From the IMG/VR virus record IMGVR_UViG_3300036852_000742, positions 1 through 64,000 of that record: a stretch of DNA of 64,000 nucleotides, one strand, 5' to 3'. The stretch comes from a virus. The position numbers and the translations under genes are program-made. Positions 16,127-23,960 of the stretch are shown here, one piece after another. The notes under the pieces were generated by a model. That model saw only the letters and a program-made list of their open reading frames with translations, did not search any database and was not told the DNA's origin. Position 1 is the first letter of the stretch; each line of letters begins with the position of its first letter.

Positions 16127-16455
16127 CGCCCCGCCTCGCGGATCCGCTCCGAACGGCGGGTGAGGTGTTCGGCGGCGGTCACCCCGTTGTGCTCCACCTT
16201 GGGAGCCAGGCGCACCGCTACCGCCACCGCCGTTTCCCACGGCGTCCAGTGCCGGGCCCGCCACTGGACACCAGGGTCGGAGCCCTGCGACCAGATCCCG
16301 TCGACGTCGGCGAACTCGCGCCACCCCCGGCGGGAAACGACCCACCGGTTCCCGGGCCGCCGCTCCAGGTGGATCTCGAAGTGGCGGCGTTCGAAATCAT
16401 CGCCCGGTAGGGCACACACCGTGTACACGGTGGGCACCGGTTGCAGTTCAGGCAC
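16123..16455 (-). CDS. Hypothetical protein, 110 aa
   Basis: GTG start at 16455 with a full AGGAGG 6 nt upstream. A beta-rich first half (VYTVCALPGDD, RHFEIHLERR, RWVVSRRGWRE) and a helical end suggest a small alpha/beta domain. Unknown. Coupled to the ASCH gene by a 4-nt overlap. Confidence 0.6.
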   Translation of the reverse strand: MPELQPVPTVYTVCALPGDDFERRHFEIHLERRPGNRWVVSRRGWREFADVDGIWSQGSDPGVQWRARHWTPWETAVAVAVRLAPKVEHNGVTAAEHLTRRSERIREAGR

Positions 16456-16810
16456 TTGTGACCTCCTCGGCTGGGGCACTACCCGCGTGCGTCCGGCGCC
16501 GGTCAATTGCCTCAATCCACTGCACGGCAACTGCGGCGACCTGGATCAACTCCTTGCGCAGTAAGGCCGGATCGCCCTCGGCAAGCGCCTCGTAAACCTC
16601 CTCCAGCAAGATGAGCCGCCAGGTCGTTCGGCCCTCGTCCGCTGCCCGTTGGCAGGCTCCCCGGTGCTGCCTGGCCAACTCCTCGGCGAGGCCTCCGCCG
16701 GTCCCGTTGGGGTGGTTCTGCTCACCCCACTTCACATCCTGTCGGTCGCGCTCCCTGGCAATCGCCGAGTAGATCGAGCTGTATGCGGTGTCCGGGTTGA
16801 TCGTGCTCAT
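16448..16810 (-). CDS. MazG-like nucleotide pyrophosphohydrolase
   Basis: 120 aa. Residues about 15-36 (ARERDRQDVKWGEQNHPNG) match the opening of phage MazG-like proteins, and LLEEVYEALAEGD (about residues 71-83) carries the EExxE acidic motif that binds magnesium in this all-alpha NTP pyrophosphohydrolase fold. Such enzymes remove damaged or excess dNTPs or alarmones. The ATG at 16810 has AAGGGTGG upstream and overlaps the stop of the DUF5131 gene by one base. Confidence 0.75.
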   Translation of the reverse strand: MSTINPDTAYSSIYSAIARERDRQDVKWGEQNHPNGTGGGLAEELARQHRGACQRAADEGRTTWRLILLEEVYEALAEGDPALLRKELIQVAAVAVQWIEAIDRRRTHAGSAPAEEVTSA

Positions 16811-17793
16811 CACGCCACCCTTTCTGATTGGTTGATGTGCGGGTACTCCCGAACCCGGAACTCGGCCGGCCACTCATCCCAGTCGCCGCCCTTACGGTGC
16901 TTGGCGCCGACCCGCCTGGCCCACGGCTCGCCGAGCTGCTTCACGAACACCGGTACGCTGGCGGCCCGGCACTGCGCGATCAGGGAGCGCACCCATTCCA
17001 GGTCCATGTCGCGCAGCCCCGGCGCTGGCCGGGTGTCCAGCTCGGTGGCCTTCGCTGGCGGGCCGGACTCCCCACCAATCACCACCCAGTCGATCGTTGG
17101 GTCGCAGACGGTCGCACCACGTTCACAGCCGCAGTCAAGGCCAGGGACCAGGAACGGGTGGAGGATGTCGAGCGGGCCGAGTAGCGGCTCGCAGGACACC
17201 CACCGGACGGCGGCGGGGGTGTCACACAGCGCCGGAAGTCTCAGCAGCGCCGTCGCGTCATCCTCGGCGCTGGCACCCATCCACACGTTGGACAAGGGCC
17301 ACGTCAACGTACAGGCGGCCGCGTTCGCGAGTACTCGCCGCCGCTGCGGGCGGGTCAACGGCGTCGACTCGTCGCGGGCCAGCGCGTGCGCGGCGTCCTC
17401 AACCTGCTGGCGGAAGTCCGGCCGACTGAATAGGGAGCGCATCCGGGCGTGGCGTTTGCTCAGCGGTTGGAAGATGTGCCACTGGGCTATCGCCATGACC
17501 GCGAACGCCTTGATGATGATCTCGTCGGGTACGGCCGGGTGAAGCCAGTCCGATAGCGAGTTGGGGAAGATCATGCGGGATCGGTTCAAACGCAACGGCA
17601 ACGTCAACTGGTGCTCAAGGATCCGCAGCCCCGTTGTGCCACCGATGCCGGCCTTGTCGAAGCGCATCCCGGCGATCCGGAACGGGATGGTGCGCTCGAT
17701 GTAGCAGTTGAGGCAACCCTCAGAGACTTTGGTGCAGCCGTGGATGAAGTTCCACGTCCGGTCCGTCCACTCGATCTTGCTGTCGTCACCCAC
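16810..17793 (-). CDS. DUF5131 (phage Gp37/Gp68-like) protein
   Basis: 327 aa. The N-terminus KIEWTDRTWNFIHGCTKVSE with C20, C27 and C30 is the defining feature of this family, and later WVSCEPLLGPLDI and WVVIGGESG are its conserved core. The cysteine spacing resembles iron-sulfur sites and the fold is TIM-barrel-like, but no reaction has been shown. It occurs widely in phages and mobile elements. GTG start at 17793, overlapping the upstream gene by 8 nt. Length is typical. Confidence 0.85.
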   Translation of the reverse strand: MGDDSKIEWTDRTWNFIHGCTKVSEGCLNCYIERTIPFRIAGMRFDKAGIGGTTGLRILEHQLTLPLRLNRSRMIFPNSLSDWLHPAVPDEIIIKAFAVMAIAQWHIFQPLSKRHARMRSLFSRPDFRQQVEDAAHALARDESTPLTRPQRRRVLANAAACTLTWPLSNVWMGASAEDDATALLRLPALCDTPAAVRWVSCEPLLGPLDILHPFLVPGLDCGCERGATVCDPTIDWVVIGGESGPPAKATELDTRPAPGLRDMDLEWVRSLIAQCRAASVPVFVKQLGEPWARRVGAKHRKGGDWDEWPAEFRVREYPHINQSERVA

Positions 17794-18718
17794 TCCTACC
17801 GCCCGACCCGCCGTGACGTTCTAACGGTTCGTCATCCTGTACATCGGCTTGCGCGACGGCGCCTACCCGGCCAGCCTTGTAAGCCAACGGCCAGATAGCT
17901 TTCACGAACAACGCCACCACTGGGGCGACGAACTCCAACGGAACCAAGTCGGCGTAATCACTATTGACCAGTGCCAGTGCGGCGGCATCCATGGCCTCTT
18001 TGAGCGGCATCGGTGATCCAGTGTTGGCCGCTGCGCTCAGGGGTTCGTGACGTTCTGCCGGGCCGCGCAGCTCAGCGACGGTGATCCCGAGTCGCCCAGC
18101 GATGGTCGGGGTGATGAGGTTCCCGTCGTTGTCGAAGTGGTGATCGCGGAGCGCGAACACGGTTGGCGTGTCGTCGGCGACCCATGCGGTGGCCGTTCTG
18201 TTGACCATGACTAGTGCGGACGGGTCTGGTGCGTTCTTGAGGTCGTCTTCGGTGATGGCGACAGGCCCCACCTTGGCCAGTAGTGCGGTGACGAGTCGCT
18301 CGTAAAGCTCACCGGGTGTCGGGTCGTCTTCGTCGAACTGGTCCCGTAGTCGCTCGATCATCCTGATCAGCCGGCGCGCGATAGTTCCCAGCTCGATAGC
18401 TGAATCCGAGAACTGGGATTTGGGTTGGCGGCCGAGGAGCCGGGTGTACTCCCGGAGTACCCCCTTGGCCGATTCCAGATCGATCGGGGGACGGACCCGG
18501 CGTGGGGAGCTACTGCCGGGCATAGGTGTGCCGTCGACGCGGGCCTGCAACTGTTCGGCGGTTTCGATCAGCCTGAGCGTCATGGCCCCGGTCGCCTCGG
18601 CGGCGATGCCGAACGCGGACAGGTCCTCGGGCTCGGGTAGCAGCCCGAGGAATCGGTTGAGGACTGCCCGTGCGGCATTCAGGTCGACGAGGCGTCGCGC
18701 TGGGGGACTGTTGGGCAT
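17786..18718 (-). CDS. Hypothetical protein with internal duplication
   Basis: 310 aa. Residues about 10-60 and 78-130 are related: VDLNAARAVLNRFLGLLPEP aligns with IDLESAKGVLREYTRLLGRQ and both continue into an IA..LI..AE/IERL helix. Two helical repeats are followed by a domain with TATAWVADDTPTVFALRDHH and a hydrophobic end (FVAPVVALFVKAIWPLAYKA), which may be membrane-associated. Unknown function. Confidence 0.6.
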   Translation of the reverse strand: MPNSPPARRLVDLNAARAVLNRFLGLLPEPEDLSAFGIAAEATGAMTLRLIETAEQLQARVDGTPMPGSSSPRRVRPPIDLESAKGVLREYTRLLGRQPKSQFSDSAIELGTIARRLIRMIERLRDQFDEDDPTPGELYERLVTALLAKVGPVAITEDDLKNAPDPSALVMVNRTATAWVADDTPTVFALRDHHFDNDGNLITPTIAGRLGITVAELRGPAERHEPLSAAANTGSPMPLKEAMDAAALALVNSDYADLVPLEFVAPVVALFVKAIWPLAYKAGRVGAVAQADVQDDEPLERHGGSGGRSG

Positions 18719-18738
18719 GGGGAACGCATCTCCTCTGG

Positions 18739-19083
18739 TTAGTGGGGCAGGAGCCCCGGTCGGAACTCCACCTGGCGGGCGGCGTCGGGGCCCAGGCGGG
18801 CCAGGACCCACATGAACACGGCGATCAGCGTTTCGGGGGCGGCGAGCAGCGCCGGCCGGCCGTCGAGGATCACCAGGTAGTGCAGTCCGCCCCGGTCGGG
18901 CAGGGTCAGGGTTGGGTACATGTGCCCGTGGCTCGCTACTACCGAGGCGTCGTCGAGGTCGACGGGCCAGCGGTACTCCAGCACGCCGAGCCCAGCGGCG
19001 ATCTGGAGCGCCTGGATCTGTTGCTGTGGTTTCGGCTTGCTCGTGTCGATTCCTGGGGTTTCAGGGGTTTCAGGGTCTGTCAT
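18739..19083 (-). CDS. Hypothetical protein, 114 aa
   Basis: The ATG at 19083 has GGGAG upstream and follows promoter P7. The N-terminus is low-complexity (Thr, Pro, Lys, Gln); the rest alternates strands and one helix (PETLIAVFMWVLARLG). Unknown role. Confidence 0.6.
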   Translation of the reverse strand: MTDPETPETPGIDTSKPKPQQQIQALQIAAGLGVLEYRWPVDLDDASVVASHGHMYPTLTLPDRGGLHYLVILDGRPALLAAPETLIAVFMWVLARLGPDAARQVEFRPGLLPH

Positions 19084-19123
19084 TGGGTCTCCCGTTCGGG
19101 GGGTGGTCACGTCTCAACGTCTC

Positions 19124-19152
19124 ATGTTACCCGCGTCATGGATGCGGGGCAA
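19124..19152 (-). promoter_or_regulatory. Leftward phage promoter P7
   Basis: Minus-strand TTGCCC (19147-19152), 17 bp, TAACAT (19124-19129), arms CCCGC/GCGGG separated by 9 bp. Unlike most copies, it lacks the CTGGA stem-loop downstream. Drives 18739-19083 and probably the long operon below it. Confidence 0.75.
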
Positions 19153-19211
19153 TGCGTGGGGTCTGGCGTGTCGCGCCGTGCGGTCGGCCCGTCAGTGAAA
19201 CACTGCATGTT

Positions 19212-19916
19212 GTGAGCACCCCACCCCGGGTCACCGCCGAGCAGGCCGCCGACGCCGTCGCCCGGATCCACGCACGCCGGCACGCCGTGGACGACCCCAA
19301 CGCGCACCGCCTCGACGACGACGCGCTTCAAACCCTGCTCTACCTGCGCCAGCACAGCGACGGGATCCCCGACACTGTCCGCCAGGCCGACATTGCCGAT
19401 GCCCTGCTGCTTCGGGTGCATCTGTGGTGGGAAGCGGAGTCGCTGGAGCTGTGGCTGCTCAAAATGGCTGCGCAGCTCGGGATCCCACACCGCCAGGTCG
19501 GCCGGGTGCTCGGCATCCGCACCAGGCAGGGTGTGCGTGACCGCCGTGACCGCAAGGAAGCGCTGCTCGGCCCGGCCGGGGTGCCCGATGAGAAGCTGAC
19601 CCGTGCCGGCCGCCGGCCCGCGACCGACGCTGACACCTGGCTCTCCCATAACGGCCCGCAGGTCCGGGCGCTCGCGTCGACGCTGCTGGCCAACCAGTCC
19701 CGGCTGCCCGACAGTGACTACTTCGAGGACCTGGCCGTTGTACTGCCCGGCCCTCACGAATCTGCCCAGGTGGGTGCCAAAGTGATGGCCGTGCTTCGGC
19801 TGCTCATCGCCGAGTTGAGGTCGGAGACCGGATGCCTACCCGGCGACCTTAAGGAAACCCTCGCCTGGGGTACGGAGCTGGTCACCGAACACCGCAAGCT
19901 GCTCGGCCCGGCGTAG
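19212..19916 (+). CDS. Putative HTH regulator on the opposite strand
   Basis: A 234-aa protein and the only rightward gene in the first 32 kb. After a helical N-terminus, residues about 90-120 (AAQLGIPHRQVGRVLGIRTR then QGVRDRRDRKE) read as a helix-turn-helix with a basic recognition helix. GTG start at 19212. It lies back to back with promoter P7 and reads away from the early operons, a common place for a phage regulator, so it is a candidate controller of the repeated promoters. Direct evidence is lacking; it could also be a host-like accessory regulator. Confidence 0.55.
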   Translation: MSTPPRVTAEQAADAVARIHARRHAVDDPNAHRLDDDALQTLLYLRQHSDGIPDTVRQADIADALLLRVHLWWEAESLELWLLKMAAQLGIPHRQVGRVLGIRTRQGVRDRRDRKEALLGPAGVPDEKLTRAGRRPATDADTWLSHNGPQVRALASTLLANQSRLPDSDYFEDLAVVLPGPHESAQVGAKVMAVLRLLIAELRSETGCLPGDLKETLAWGTELVTEHRKLLGPA

Positions 19917-19926
19917 AGCCTGACCG

Positions 19927-20157
19927 TCAGTGTGGGCGTTTGGCTGCCAGGTCGGTGCGGGCGCCTTGGCCCGCCCGGCCCGCCATGAACGCGTCGACGG
20001 TGTCCGGGTACCACCACGGGACGCGGTCGGCGAACTCCCCATCGCGCGGGCAGCGGGCGCTGCGCCACGCGTCTCGGGTCATGCCGGCACGGGCAGCAGC
20101 CTGTGCTCCGAGCAGGACCAGGCGCCCGTCGACGGTGATGACCATTCCGGTGACCAT
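19927..20157 (-). CDS. Excisionase/AlpA-like small HTH protein
   Basis: 76 aa with AARAGMTRDAWRSARCPRDG followed by WWYPDTVDAFMAGRAGQG. This is the layout of the MerR-like helix-turn-helix domain in actinobacterial excisionase or AlpA-type proteins, where the residue after the recognition helix leads to an aromatic pair and a Trp/Arg-containing tail. It could direct excision or transcription. No integrase is in the window, so pairing with one cannot be judged. It lies 6 nt after the HNH gene. Confidence 0.55.
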   Translation of the reverse strand: MVTGMVITVDGRLVLLGAQAAARAGMTRDAWRSARCPRDGEFADRVPWWYPDTVDAFMAGRAGQGARTDLAAKRPH

Positions 20158-20163
20158 TCCGGT

Positions 20164-20493
20164 TCACGCTCCAACTGTGATGGTGACGCTGATCGTGAGG
20201 GTCCACGACGCGTTGTTGCTGCGGGCCTTGTTGCAGTGTGCGCAACTGGGCTGGACGTTCTCGTGGCGGTAACTTCCGCCCGGGACGATCCGGTCGGCTT
20301 CGAGCGTCTCGTAGGTCAACACGGCCGTGCAGTGCACGCATGCGCAGGTCTCGCCGTTGCCGTAGGTGCGCAGGAGCCAGAGCTTGCGGTTCTTGCGGTC
20401 CTGGTTGTTGCCGCGCTTCTCGCCGCCGGGGCGACGGGTGGTGGTGCAGGTCTTCGTGGTCCTCGTGCTCCGGGGGGTTGCGGTCCGTGTCAT
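20164..20493 (-). CDS. HNH endonuclease
   Basis: 109 aa. A basic N-terminus precedes a compact HNH core: CVHC at about residues 52-55, then LEADRIVPGGSYRHENVQPS and CAHCNKARSN. Two CxxC pairs hold zinc, and the D-R-I-V/H-E-N residues form the metal-binding ββα nuclease site; the first HNH histidine appears as Asp (EADRI), a known variant. It may nick DNA for packaging or homing. The ATG lies at the predicted transcription start of the promoter at 20500-20528, so the mRNA may be leaderless. Confidence 0.8.
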   Translation of the reverse strand: MTRTATPRSTRTTKTCTTTRRPGGEKRGNNQDRKNRKLWLLRTYGNGETCACVHCTAVLTYETLEADRIVPGGSYRHENVQPSCAHCNKARSNNASWTLTISVTITVGA

Positions 20494-20499
20494 ACCCCA

Positions 20500-20528
20500 A
20501 CTTTAACACGGTACCGTGTGGAAGTCTA
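20500..20528 (-). promoter_or_regulatory. HNH gene promoter with palindromic operator
   Basis: Minus strand: TAGACT (20523-20528), a 17-bp spacer and TAAAGT (20500-20505), with the ATG 7 nt further on. The spacer contains a perfect 14-bp palindrome, ACACGGTACCGTGT (20506-20519), flanked by a partly matching outer ACTT/AAGT. A protein bound there would block this promoter. Sequence differs from the TTGCCC promoter family. Confidence 0.55.
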
Positions 20529-20544
20529 TGGGGTCTGTGTCTTA

Positions 20545-21573
20545 TCACGCCGATTTCGCCGCCGAGAACATGGCGTGCCGACTGCGACTGGGGACTGCCG
20601 AGACAACGCGGACAGGGTCCACGGCATCATCCCCAACCTGCTCAGAGCGACACGGACCACAGCTCCCCTCGAACTGCCCGCGATGGCCACGCCTGCACGG
20701 AGCCCGCGCCGGGGCAGGCACATCCGGCGCAGGGAGCGTGCCCAGGTTCTCAGGCTGTAGCCGCCACCGAGCCGCGCCGAACACCGTCGACGCCGAGTCG
20801 TACCGCTCGCCGAGGATCCCGGCCAACAGCTTCGGCGACCAACCAGCGTCCAGTGCGTTCACAACCAGCCCAGCCAACTCGGCAGCGTTCGCCCCCCGTG
20901 GTTGGCGGGCCTTCGGCACCGACGCCAGCCGGTACGCGTCCGCAAGGACGATCTCTGCCGTCTCGGTTTGCTCCAGGGTTGGCACCACCACCTCCACCGG
21001 TTCGATTGGTGGTTGGTCGGTGAGCGTCTCTGGCTGTGGTGGTGGTGGTTCTAGGTCTTGGTTCTTCTCAACTACTAGTTCTTCTTCTCTATGTGGTGCG
21101 GATGAGCCATTTATGGGTGAGCCGTCGACGGATGAGCCATGGATGGCTGATCCGTGTATGGTTCCGTCCCAATCGTCTGTTTCGTTACCACCCCCCTGTA
21201 ACTGGGGCATGGTCTGACCTGCGAAAACGGGCCGGAAGCTGACGTCCCACCGCCAGACGAACTTGCCAGTCTCAGGATCGTTGGTTCGGGTCTGTCGTAA
21301 ATGTCCACGATTGCGTAGGCCGCGCAGCACCGTATCGACTGCTGCCCTCCCCAACTCCGGGGCGAGCCTGTCAATCCGCTGCCGGGAGCACCTGTACCCC
21401 GACTTCATCGTCAGCAGCGCCGCGAGCAGCGCCCGCTCACGCAGCGTCATCCCTTGGAAGCTGACACCAAGAGCCTTGTCGTCGTCGCCACGGTGGAGAG
21501 CGTTCGGCGAGATCAGGTACCTGTCGGCGAGGGACTCGGCAAACACCGCAATCTCGATGTCGCCGCCGCTCAC
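20545..21573 (-). CDS. Winged-helix replication-initiator-like protein
   Basis: 342 aa. The first 110 residues (MTLRERALLAALLTMKSGYR then RIDRLAPELGRAAVDTVLRG and LRNRGHLRQTR) form a winged-helix domain as in phage replisome organisers and plasmid Rep-type proteins. A flexible linker follows, with repeated HGSS/NGSS units and Pro/Glu stretches (about 135-190). A C-terminal helical domain ends with CRRGHRGQFEGSCGPC, a possible zinc finger. Role in replication is inferred from domain order only. GTG start at 21573. Confidence 0.6.
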   Translation of the reverse strand: MSGGDIEIAVFAESLADRYLISPNALHRGDDDKALGVSFQGMTLRERALLAALLTMKSGYRCSRQRIDRLAPELGRAAVDTVLRGLRNRGHLRQTRTNDPETGKFVWRWDVSFRPVFAGQTMPQLQGGGNETDDWDGTIHGSAIHGSSVDGSPINGSSAPHREEELVVEKNQDLEPPPPQPETLTDQPPIEPVEVVVPTLEQTETAEIVLADAYRLASVPKARQPRGANAAELAGLVVNALDAGWSPKLLAGILGERYDSASTVFGAARWRLQPENLGTLPAPDVPAPARAPCRRGHRGQFEGSCGPCRSEQVGDDAVDPVRVVSAVPSRSRHAMFSAAKSA

Positions 21574-21716
21574 GATGCCCCTGCCCAGCTACGGCAAGGG
21601 GAACTCGGTGTAGTCATCTGCGCGACTCCCTTATCGATGGGGTCGCGTGCGAGAAAATCACCAAGTACACTGAAGGTGGACTTGGGTTCCCCCCCACGCA
21701 TGGCTGCGAGGTCCAT

Positions 21717-21755
21717 GCTCTCGCCGGATGCGGATCCGGCGAGAGCAGTTTTTTT
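21717..21755 (+). terminator. Rightward rho-independent terminator without a gene
   Basis: A 13-bp perfect stem (21717-21729 with 21734-21746), a 4-nt loop and a run of seven T (21749-21755) on the plus strand: a textbook terminator for rightward transcription. No rightward coding gene lies upstream within about 1.8 kb. Either a small rightward RNA starts in 21574-21716, or it blocks antisense transcription into the ribbon-helix-helix gene. Confidence 0.75.
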
Positions 21756-21768
21756 GCCTACGCGCAGG

Positions 21769-22002
21769 CTATGCCGCGTCGACCTGGTTGGTGGTCTGTT
21801 CGCCGGGATCGGCGATCCCGAGCCGGTCCAGCTCGGCAAGGAGTAGGTCCCGCAGGAGCCCCGAGCGGCTGACCCGGCCACCTTCACACACGACGTCCAT
21901 CCGGCGTAGCTCATCGTCGTGGAGGGTTAGACCGACCTGATTGGTGCGTCTGGGCATGGTGCTTCGGCGTGGTCCTCTACGCCTGGCCGGGTCTTCATGC
22001 AT
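21769..22002 (-). CDS. Ribbon-helix-helix DNA-binding protein
   Basis: 77 aa. Residues about 20-65 (TNQVGLTLHDDELRRMDVVC then SRSGLLRDLLLAELDRLG) match the Arc/CopG ribbon-helix-helix fold: a beta strand followed by two helices with an RSGLLRDLL second helix. Such dimers bind palindromic operators and often repress their own gene. The ATG at 22002 has GGAGG 9 nt upstream. A partial palindrome lies in the upstream region (CAACG at 22036 and CGTTG at 22050). Confidence 0.75.
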   Translation of the reverse strand: MHEDPARRRGPRRSTMPRRTNQVGLTLHDDELRRMDVVCEGGRVSRSGLLRDLLLAELDRLGIADPGEQTTNQVDAA

Positions 22003-22435
22003 GGGCGACCTCCTCCATGATCTTCGGTCTTGTCAACGATATACTACCGTTGGTGGTTGCGGGACCCCCGAACCGGACACGCCGGCCGACACCATCCCAG
22101 TTCCCCGGATGTCGCTCTGGGCGTTCCTGTACCCTGGCCCGTGTTCCCCTGCGCGTCCGGGGGGCCGATGGCAGGGGCCGCTGCGTACAACACGACCCTG
22201 CTGGTGGCGGCGCTACCCGGCTGGCCGTCACCTGACCGGACCCCACGCGCAGAATCCGCCCCACCGCCCAGACGGGCGGTGGGGCGGATCTGGTTTTGCG
22301 GCCGGTACAGCAGACAAGGGCAGGGCCCCGACGGGTCGCCGTGCAGGCACCGTGTGCGTACCCGCTCACCACGGCGGGTGCCGATGTGATGGACGGCCCG
22401 AAGGTGCCCACACACGCACAGCGGGTACGGGCCGG
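22003..22435 (-). other. 433-bp gene-free control region
   Basis: No convincing gene on either strand. Near the ribbon-helix-helix gene there is TAGTAT on the minus strand inside a CAACG-N9-CGTTG inverted repeat (22036-22054), a candidate promoter and operator for that gene. Further right is the strong hairpin at 22254-22289. The remainder, GC-rich with many short open frames, shows no feature I can name. Confidence 0.5.
22254..22289 (+). terminator. Strong hairpin, likely bidirectional terminator
   Basis: A perfect 16-bp stem (22254-22269 with 22274-22289) and AGAC loop, followed on the plus strand by CTGGTTTT. It lies 146 bp past the end of the leftward double-HTH gene, so it can end that transcript, but the T-run favours the rightward direction as well. 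Confidence 0.65.
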
Positions 22436-22957
22436 TCACAGCTCGACCAGGTTCAGGTCCAGCCGGGTGGGGACACCGGCGGCGAGCCCCACAGCCCGGC
22501 ACACCCGTTGCAAGGTGGACAGCAGCGGGTTCGCAGCCACCTCCACAAGGGCTATCGCGTTGCCGGTGACCCCGGCGTGGACGGCGACCGCCGGGCGGGA
22601 CAAACCCCACGCCCGCCGGGCGGCCTCAAGCTGTGCCACCACCAACCACAAGTGGTGCCCGTCGGTGGGGGTCATCGCCGACAGCATCGCCACCGTCGGG
22701 TTCTTGGACAGGTCCGGGAACCCGACGGGGGTCAGCGCCAGCCGTCGGCCAACATCAGCGCAGTAGTTCTGCACTGTGCTGGCGAGCCAGTGCATGGTGG
22801 TCGACGTTTCGAAGTCGAACAGGACGGTCGGGTGCACCCCGCGCCGGGCGGCCATGGCGTCACGGGTCATCAGGTCCCGGCGGGCCGCCACCAGGCAGTC
22901 CCGTAGCTGCCGGCGGGCGTCCGTGTCCGCCGGGTCAATGTCGGGGGTGCGAGTCAC
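22436..22957 (-). CDS. Double XRE-type HTH protein
   Basis: 173 aa with two helix-turn-helix units. The second is clear (LEAARRAWGLSRPAVAVHAG then NAIALVEVAANPLLSTLQRV, about residues 112-155), with the layout of XRE/Cro regulators; the first (LVAARRDLMTRDAMAARRGV, about residues 21-40) is similar but weaker. A repressor-like role is possible and it is a candidate lysis-lysogeny or early regulator; there is no direct evidence for its target. It overlaps the next gene by 4 nt. Confidence 0.65.
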   Translation of the reverse strand: MTRTPDIDPADTDARRQLRDCLVAARRDLMTRDAMAARRGVHPTVLFDFETSTTMHWLASTVQNYCADVGRRLALTPVGFPDLSKNPTVAMLSAMTPTDGHHLWLVVAQLEAARRAWGLSRPAVAVHAGVTGNAIALVEVAANPLLSTLQRVCRAVGLAAGVPTRLDLNLVEL

Positions 22958-23394
22958 AGAGCTGCCGCCACGGTGACGTGGGTGATCTGCACGGGGTCCC
23001 AGATGACCGCTGCGACCCCACCGCCGGGGGTGCCGGTGAGCGTGTAGTTCGCGGCTGTCACCCGCGTAGAGGCGCGCTCCTCCGGCCAGGTAGCGAGGGC
23101 GTAGTCGGCGCAGTCCGGGTGGTACGGGGCCGACCCGGTCACGATCGCCACCTCCGCCGCGACCACCTCCACCGGGCGGGGGACCACGAACACCGCCGGC
23201 CCGTCAGCACGGGTCCCGCACAGTTGGCACCGCCGCCGGGCCATGCAGTCGTTGACCCTCGACTTGATGATCTCGCCGAACAGGGGAGTCCCGTCGGCGT
23301 CGATCACGGTCACGTACGGCACGACCAGCCCGTTGTGCGACGGCCGGCCGTCGCACAACGGGGGGATGCCAGGACCGGTCGCTGTCACACTCAC
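22954..23394 (-). CDS. Zinc-ribbon hypothetical protein, 146 aa
   Basis: N-terminal half with strands (HNGLVVPYVTVIDADGTPLF), then RRRCQLCGTRADGPAVFVV and HPDCADYALATWP, a Cys/His arrangement that resembles actinobacterial phage and cell-associated proteins of unknown role. ATG at 23394. Likely zinc-binding. Confidence 0.6.
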   Translation of the reverse strand: MSVTATGPGIPPLCDGRPSHNGLVVPYVTVIDADGTPLFGEIIKSRVNDCMARRRCQLCGTRADGPAVFVVPRPVEVVAAEVAIVTGSAPYHPDCADYALATWPEERASTRVTAANYTLTGTPGGGVAAVIWDPVQITHVTVAAAL

Positions 23395-23407
23395 GTGCCT
23401 CTCCTCC

Positions 23408-23920
23408 CTACAACGACCGGGTGTTGACGGTGGTCAACGCAGTCCGGACCCGGTTGACCGGCCAGTACGTCGCCTGCCCAACCAACCGCCGGCAGTGGGC
23501 TTCCGTTGCGGCGTGCTCCGGGCCGGTCCAGGTCCGGCACGCCCGGCAGGTGCGACGCCCGGCGACAGTCAACGCCCCGACGTCCTGGGCCAGGTCCTCG
23601 GTCTCAACCATGAGACGGAGCTGCTCGTTCACCCACGCCCGGTGGGTCTGCACGTGGGCGTCGGCCAGCGTCCCCCGGTATGAGGACCCAATATCGGGGT
23701 CCCGCACAAGGTCCCAATCGACCTCGTGCGGGGCGCGCGTCGAGCTGTGCCAGCTCGCGGCTGTGTCGTTGTCGTCGATGTAATCGTGCGGCTCAGCCGC
23801 AACGAGACGCACCGCCTCCGCCTCGTCAGGGTCCCCTGCCGCGACCCACACCACATGCACGGTGGTCACTTCAACCATGACCGGGTACTCGTCCAGCTCG
23901 TGTGGCACCTGGGCAGGCAT
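23408..23920 (-). CDS. Hypothetical protein, 170 aa
   Basis: The ATG at 23920 has GGAGG 6 nt upstream. An N-terminal strand-helix region is followed by an acidic, polar middle and a CRACRTW segment. The Cys pair and HCRRLVGQ suggest a metal site. No family recognised. Confidence 0.6.
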   Translation of the reverse strand: MPAQVPHELDEYPVMVEVTTVHVVWVAAGDPDEAEAVRLVAAEPHDYIDDNDTAASWHSSTRAPHEVDWDLVRDPDIGSSYRGTLADAHVQTHRAWVNEQLRLMVETEDLAQDVGALTVAGRRTCRACRTWTGPEHAATEAHCRRLVGQATYWPVNRVRTALTTVNTRSL

Positions 23921-23960
23921 GGGCCACCTCCGGTCGGTTGTTGTGGTGTGTTCTCCGGGT

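Noticed and set aside
21570-21914. 114-aa leftward frame over the terminator
   Set aside because: It crosses a strong terminator hairpin and overlaps the ribbon-helix-helix gene in another frame; composition is not protein-like.
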